A program made the position numbers and the translations under genes. Below the pieces are notes generated by a model, which was not told the origin of the DNA, did no database searches, and saw only the letters and a program-made list of their open reading frames with translations. Below are positions 61,328 through 64,000 of a DNA stretch of 64,000 bases, piece by piece (position 1 is the first letter of the stretch; each line of letters opens with the position of its first letter). This DNA comes from an uncultured Acetatifactor sp. (GTDB taxonomy: Bacteria; Bacillota; Clostridia; Lachnospirales; Lachnospiraceae): assembly GCA_910580225.1 (NCBI GenBank), contig CAJTXE010000006.1, positions 68,632 to 132,631 of the forward strand, written 5' to 3'.

Positions 61328-64000
61328 TCACGAATTCTGCCTGTTTATACATAAACATTTATAAATCCTCTCACAATTCCTATCATCACGAAATGCAAAA
61401 AACCGATCCGCCCTCTCCACATATTCCGGTTTCATCCGGCACTGATGCTTCATATAATCACAGAGCTGTCTTACCATTTCCTCATGATTATCAATCAATG
61501 GCCCAAATGCATCCCGTTCATACACATATGCCGTACTTTCATCGTAATGGGGCGGCAGTTGGGCCGGATGATAATACAGAAGAGGTTTTCTCATATAGGC
61601 AAAATCAAACTGTACCCCTGAATAGTCCGTCACCATAAGGCTTGACTCTGTTAATATTTTCTCATAATTCATATCTCCCGCCGCAGGAATCAGCTCTGTA
61701 TAATCATTCCTGTCAAAGTCCTCCAGCTGCGCACTGGCTGCCGGATGAAGCAGATAGATCAGTTTATAACCATATTTCTTCGCCGTTTCAATCAGCTTCG
61801 GATCATTGATCAGGCGGTTGTAAATATGAAAATAGTCGCTGTTTTTAAAATATTCATTATGCCCCTTCTTAAAATGAGCCACATTGGAATCTGCTATATT
61901 TCTTCTCCAGGTAGGGGTAATCAGTATCTGGTGCTGATCCTTACTTTTTAATCCGTCATACCTTGCCAGGCCCGTCAGCTTCAGCATACTTTGATCAACA
62001 TAACCGTAAATCGGCTTCTTAAGATTCTCAATCTCATTGGGCGAAGCGCACAGATACAGCCATGTGTTATCAAAAAGTCTGTTCTGGAACTGTGCAATCT
62101 TCTGTACGGTTAGGCCATGCTGAATGCAGGCAATCCTTGCATTAAAAAGGTCCCCCACATAGGGCTTCATGGCTGTTTCGAATCCCATATAGGAAAAGGC
62201 ATTGGCATGTGTATCCAGTATCATTTCCGCATACAGCGCCTTTATCAGCGTATCCTCTTCTCCCCATATCAGCAGCCGGTCCCCTTTCTCCAGCATTCGC
62301 TGATAATCCGGTGAATCTGCCTTTATAACGTAATAGATCTCCACCGAATCGTCATGGGATGCAATATAATCGTACATATATTCGCCGTTATCCCCGGCCT
62401 TATACAGCTTATCAAAGGTAATCCAAATCTTTCTGCCTTTATACTCATCACGAACCTTAAAATATTTTCTGCGCAGCTCCAGTGCCTTTTGGGCGGCAGG
62501 CGCCTTGATTCCGGCCAGCGCTTTCTGAAACTCTGCTTCTTTCTTCCGGATTATTCCGTTCGTTACTTTCTCAAGCTTTAACACATTCCTTTTTACAATG
62601 GAAAGACACCATTTTTCATCAAAATGCCAATACTGTCCCTTTACTTTCTCGTTTACATGGGCATACACTTCCCCGGAACGAATCTCGACGGGAATACGGG
62701 CGCCATTGATCTCCGCTACAAACTGCATCTCGCTTGTATTCCCCATGGCAAATACGGGCACCTCCACATAGAACCTGTAATCCCTTGCATAAGTGATCCC
62801 AAATGTCTTCTTCAGATCATACACATCAATGGGAGAAACTTTCGTATATTCCTTGCCGTCTTTATACAGATATAACTGTATCTCCTCTCTTTTGATAAAG
62901 TTGCCCAGAGACAGCAGTCCATCTATTTTCAGGGAATTTCTGCTGTAATTAATGGCGGAAAGAATGACGTGTTCTTTCCCCAGTTCACAAATGGGAAGCA
63001 GTGTCTCCTCTTCCCTGCACCACTTCAATACAGGTATCCCGTTCTCTCCGCGGGTAATCGTAAAGGCTTTTCCGGTGACATCCAGTTCCTTTCCCACCGC
63101 TTCAACGGCCTGTAGATTTACCCCTGCCCCAATGTCGAGTTTGTTCAGCGTACGTTCTGTCACATTCCCGTACTTTTTATGCGTCCAGAGAAACAGCTGT
63201 TTTCCATATACCACAGGTTCACAGACACAGTTTGTCTGTTCCGCCTTCATCTCAATGAACAGCACCTTCATTGCCCTGGGAATATTAAAGTTCTGGAGGG
63301 AGGTCTTGGCAAAGATCATCCTGCTGTCTACATACTGCAGGATTTTTCCCGTCAGCATACGAAGCTCCGGAATCTCTTCACGCCCAATCACTCCCTTGCT
63401 GCGGTCGTTCATATTGCAGTTATATCTTGCAAACACCAGATACAGCAGCAGAATTCTCATGCTGTTGCGCAGGGGGTAATTCCGTTCATCCCAGGTTTGG
63501 GCAAAGGGCAGAATCCAGTTACGAAAGGAATCCATATACCACCACTTATAATGCTGGTCCATAAATGCGGATGTATTATCCTCCAGCTGCCTGGTGTAAT
63601 GAAAGGAAATATGGGGCAGGTACGTATAACACATCTGTTCGGCAAGCAGATTACACAGCATTTCCAACGGTGCATCTTCCATCAGTTCCGGCCTGAATTG
63701 TCTGTTATATTCCTGGCTGCGGATGAAATAGCAGCGGATAAAATAGGCATGAAACATCAGGTGAAGCTTTTCCGGCGTATCATGCAGGCTGATTTCCACA
63801 TACTCTTCCTTTCCTGCAGACGGAGACATCTTATACTGCACATATTCTCCCTTTTCATTGACCGTCCAAGGGGCAAGCGCCAGAAGCTTCGGACGCCCCT
63901 GTTCTTCTGCAAATGCATAAACCATATCCAGAGTCTTGGGTTCAAAATAAGTACTGGCCAGGGAAAAATTGACATACCGTCCCTCTGTATGCCGGATTGC
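61328..64000 (-). CDS. CDP-glycerol glycerophosphotransferase family protein (TagF-like), 5' end beyond window
   Basis: The open frame continues past the right edge, so the N-terminus is missing; at least 890 residues are visible. The C-terminal 370 residues form the TagF/TagB polymerase domain: KIWITFDKLYKAGDNGEYMY, GDRLLIWGE, ILDTHAN, CIQHGLTVQKI, ITPTWRRN and LMVTDYSGVQFDFAYMRKPLLYYHP, with the catalytic His in the QHG region. The preceding 500 residues are an uncharacterised glycan-related region. The enzyme would polymerise glycerol- or ribitol-phosphate onto a lipid-linked primer, so the cluster makes a teichoic-acid-like polymer. Base composition resembles the host core more than the A+T-rich genes that follow. 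Confidence 0.9.
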   Translation of the reverse strand, partial: AIRHTEGRYVNFSLASTYFEPKTLDMVYAFAEEQGRPKLLALAPWTVNEKGEYVQYKMSPSAGKEEYVEISLHDTPEKLHLMFHAYFIRCYFIRSQEYNRQFRPELMEDAPLEMLCNLLAEQMCYTYLPHISFHYTRQLEDNTSAFMDQHYKWWYMDSFRNWILPFAQTWDERNYPLRNSMRILLLYLVFARYNCNMNDRSKGVIGREEIPELRMLTGKILQYVDSRMIFAKTSLQNFNIPRAMKVLFIEMKAEQTNCVCEPVVYGKQLFLWTHKKYGNVTERTLNKLDIGAGVNLQAVEAVGKELDVTGKAFTITRGENGIPVLKWCREEETLLPICELGKEHVILSAINYSRNSLKIDGLLSLGNFIKREEIQLYLYKDGKEYTKVSPIDVYDLKKTFGITYARDYRFYVEVPVFAMGNTSEMQFVAEINGARIPVEIRSGEVYAHVNEKVKGQYWHFDEKWCLSIVKRNVLKLEKVTNGIIRKKEAEFQKALAGIKAPAAQKALELRRKYFKVRDEYKGRKIWITFDKLYKAGDNGEYMYDYIASHDDSVEIYYVIKADSPDYQRMLEKGDRLLIWGEEDTLIKALYAEMILDTHANAFSYMGFETAMKPYVGDLFNARIACIQHGLTVQKIAQFQNRLFDNTWLYLCASPNEIENLKKPIYGYVDQSMLKLTGLARYDGLKSKDQHQILITPTWRRNIADSNVAHFKKGHNEYFKNSDYFHIYNRLINDPKLIETAKKYGYKLIYLLHPAASAQLEDFDRNDYTELIPAAGDMNYEKILTESSLMVTDYSGVQFDFAYMRKPLLYYHPAQLPPHYDESTAYVYERDAFGPLIDNHEEMVRQLCDYMKHQCRMKPEYVERADRFFAFRDDRNCERIYKCLCINRQNS

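Noticed and set aside
1..64000. Insertion sequences, integrases or phage genes
   Set aside because: No transposase, integrase or phage structural motif was seen in any frame; the A+T-rich part of the glycan cluster has no visible mobility gene or flanking repeat.

Overview
The window reads as a low-to-mid-GC Bacillota chromosome, most likely a Lachnospiraceae-type clostridium. Evidence: a spore-gene regulator of the SpoVT/AbrB type, a GatCAB amidotransferase operon, a tRNA-reading T-box leader on ileS, consensus sigma-A promoters, and a Tad pilus locus of the clostridial kind (Flp1-like pilin, DUF5702-like and DUF6382/FHA-like proteins). This placement comes from gene content only; no database was searched.

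Layout. 0.4-2.2 kb: an AraC regulator with a GyrI-like sensor domain and an unknown protein. 2.3-6.2 kb: ileS (minus strand) with its T-box leader and promoter. 6.4-8.9 kb: a small RNA with a circularly permuted tRNA fold, directly upstream of a Ro60/TROVE protein gene; together they look like a bacterial Y RNA-Ro ribonucleoprotein. 9-11 kb: nicotinate phosphoribosyltransferase and spoVT. 11.3-30.6 kb (minus strand): one long locus starting from a perfect sigma-A promoter, with tadZ-tadA-tadB-tadC-flp-tadE, a 1108-residue DUF5702-type protein, a second TadE-like protein, a prepilin peptidase, a WG-repeat protein, an FHA protein with long Pro-Gly-Gln repeats, a PP2C phosphatase, two polytopic GT-C-like membrane proteins and a broken surface-protein gene.

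30.6-42.5 kb (minus strand): a signalling module. One consensus promoter precedes a lipoprotein with a cytoplasmic tail, its truncated paralogue, a DUF1461-type protein, a Ser/Thr kinase, a zinc-ribbon/TPR protein and an SPFH-SHOCT protein. A second unit carries a 58-residue membrane protein and a large kinase with a beta-propeller-like extracellular part. That kinase has a repeat-rich insertion inside its catalytic domain. Its repeats contain a Thr-x-Val-Leu-Gly core also found next to the FHA domain of the Tad-locus protein, which suggests, but does not prove, that kinase, FHA protein and phosphatase form one circuit controlling the pilus or envelope.

42.8-52.8 kb is mostly housekeeping: guaB, gatCAB, dapF, an acyltransferase and small membrane proteins, several with clear promoters and terminators. 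52.8-64 kb (minus strand) is a surface-polysaccharide cluster: a TagF-like polymerase (cut by the right edge), a WcbI-like protein, an acyl carrier protein with its adenylating ligase, a GNAT acetyltransferase, a DUF6270-like protein, two paralogous sugar epimerase/dehydratases and a coiled-coil tail protein. Its middle part (about 55.3-61.3 kb) is visibly richer in A+T than the flanks, suggesting horizontal acquisition.
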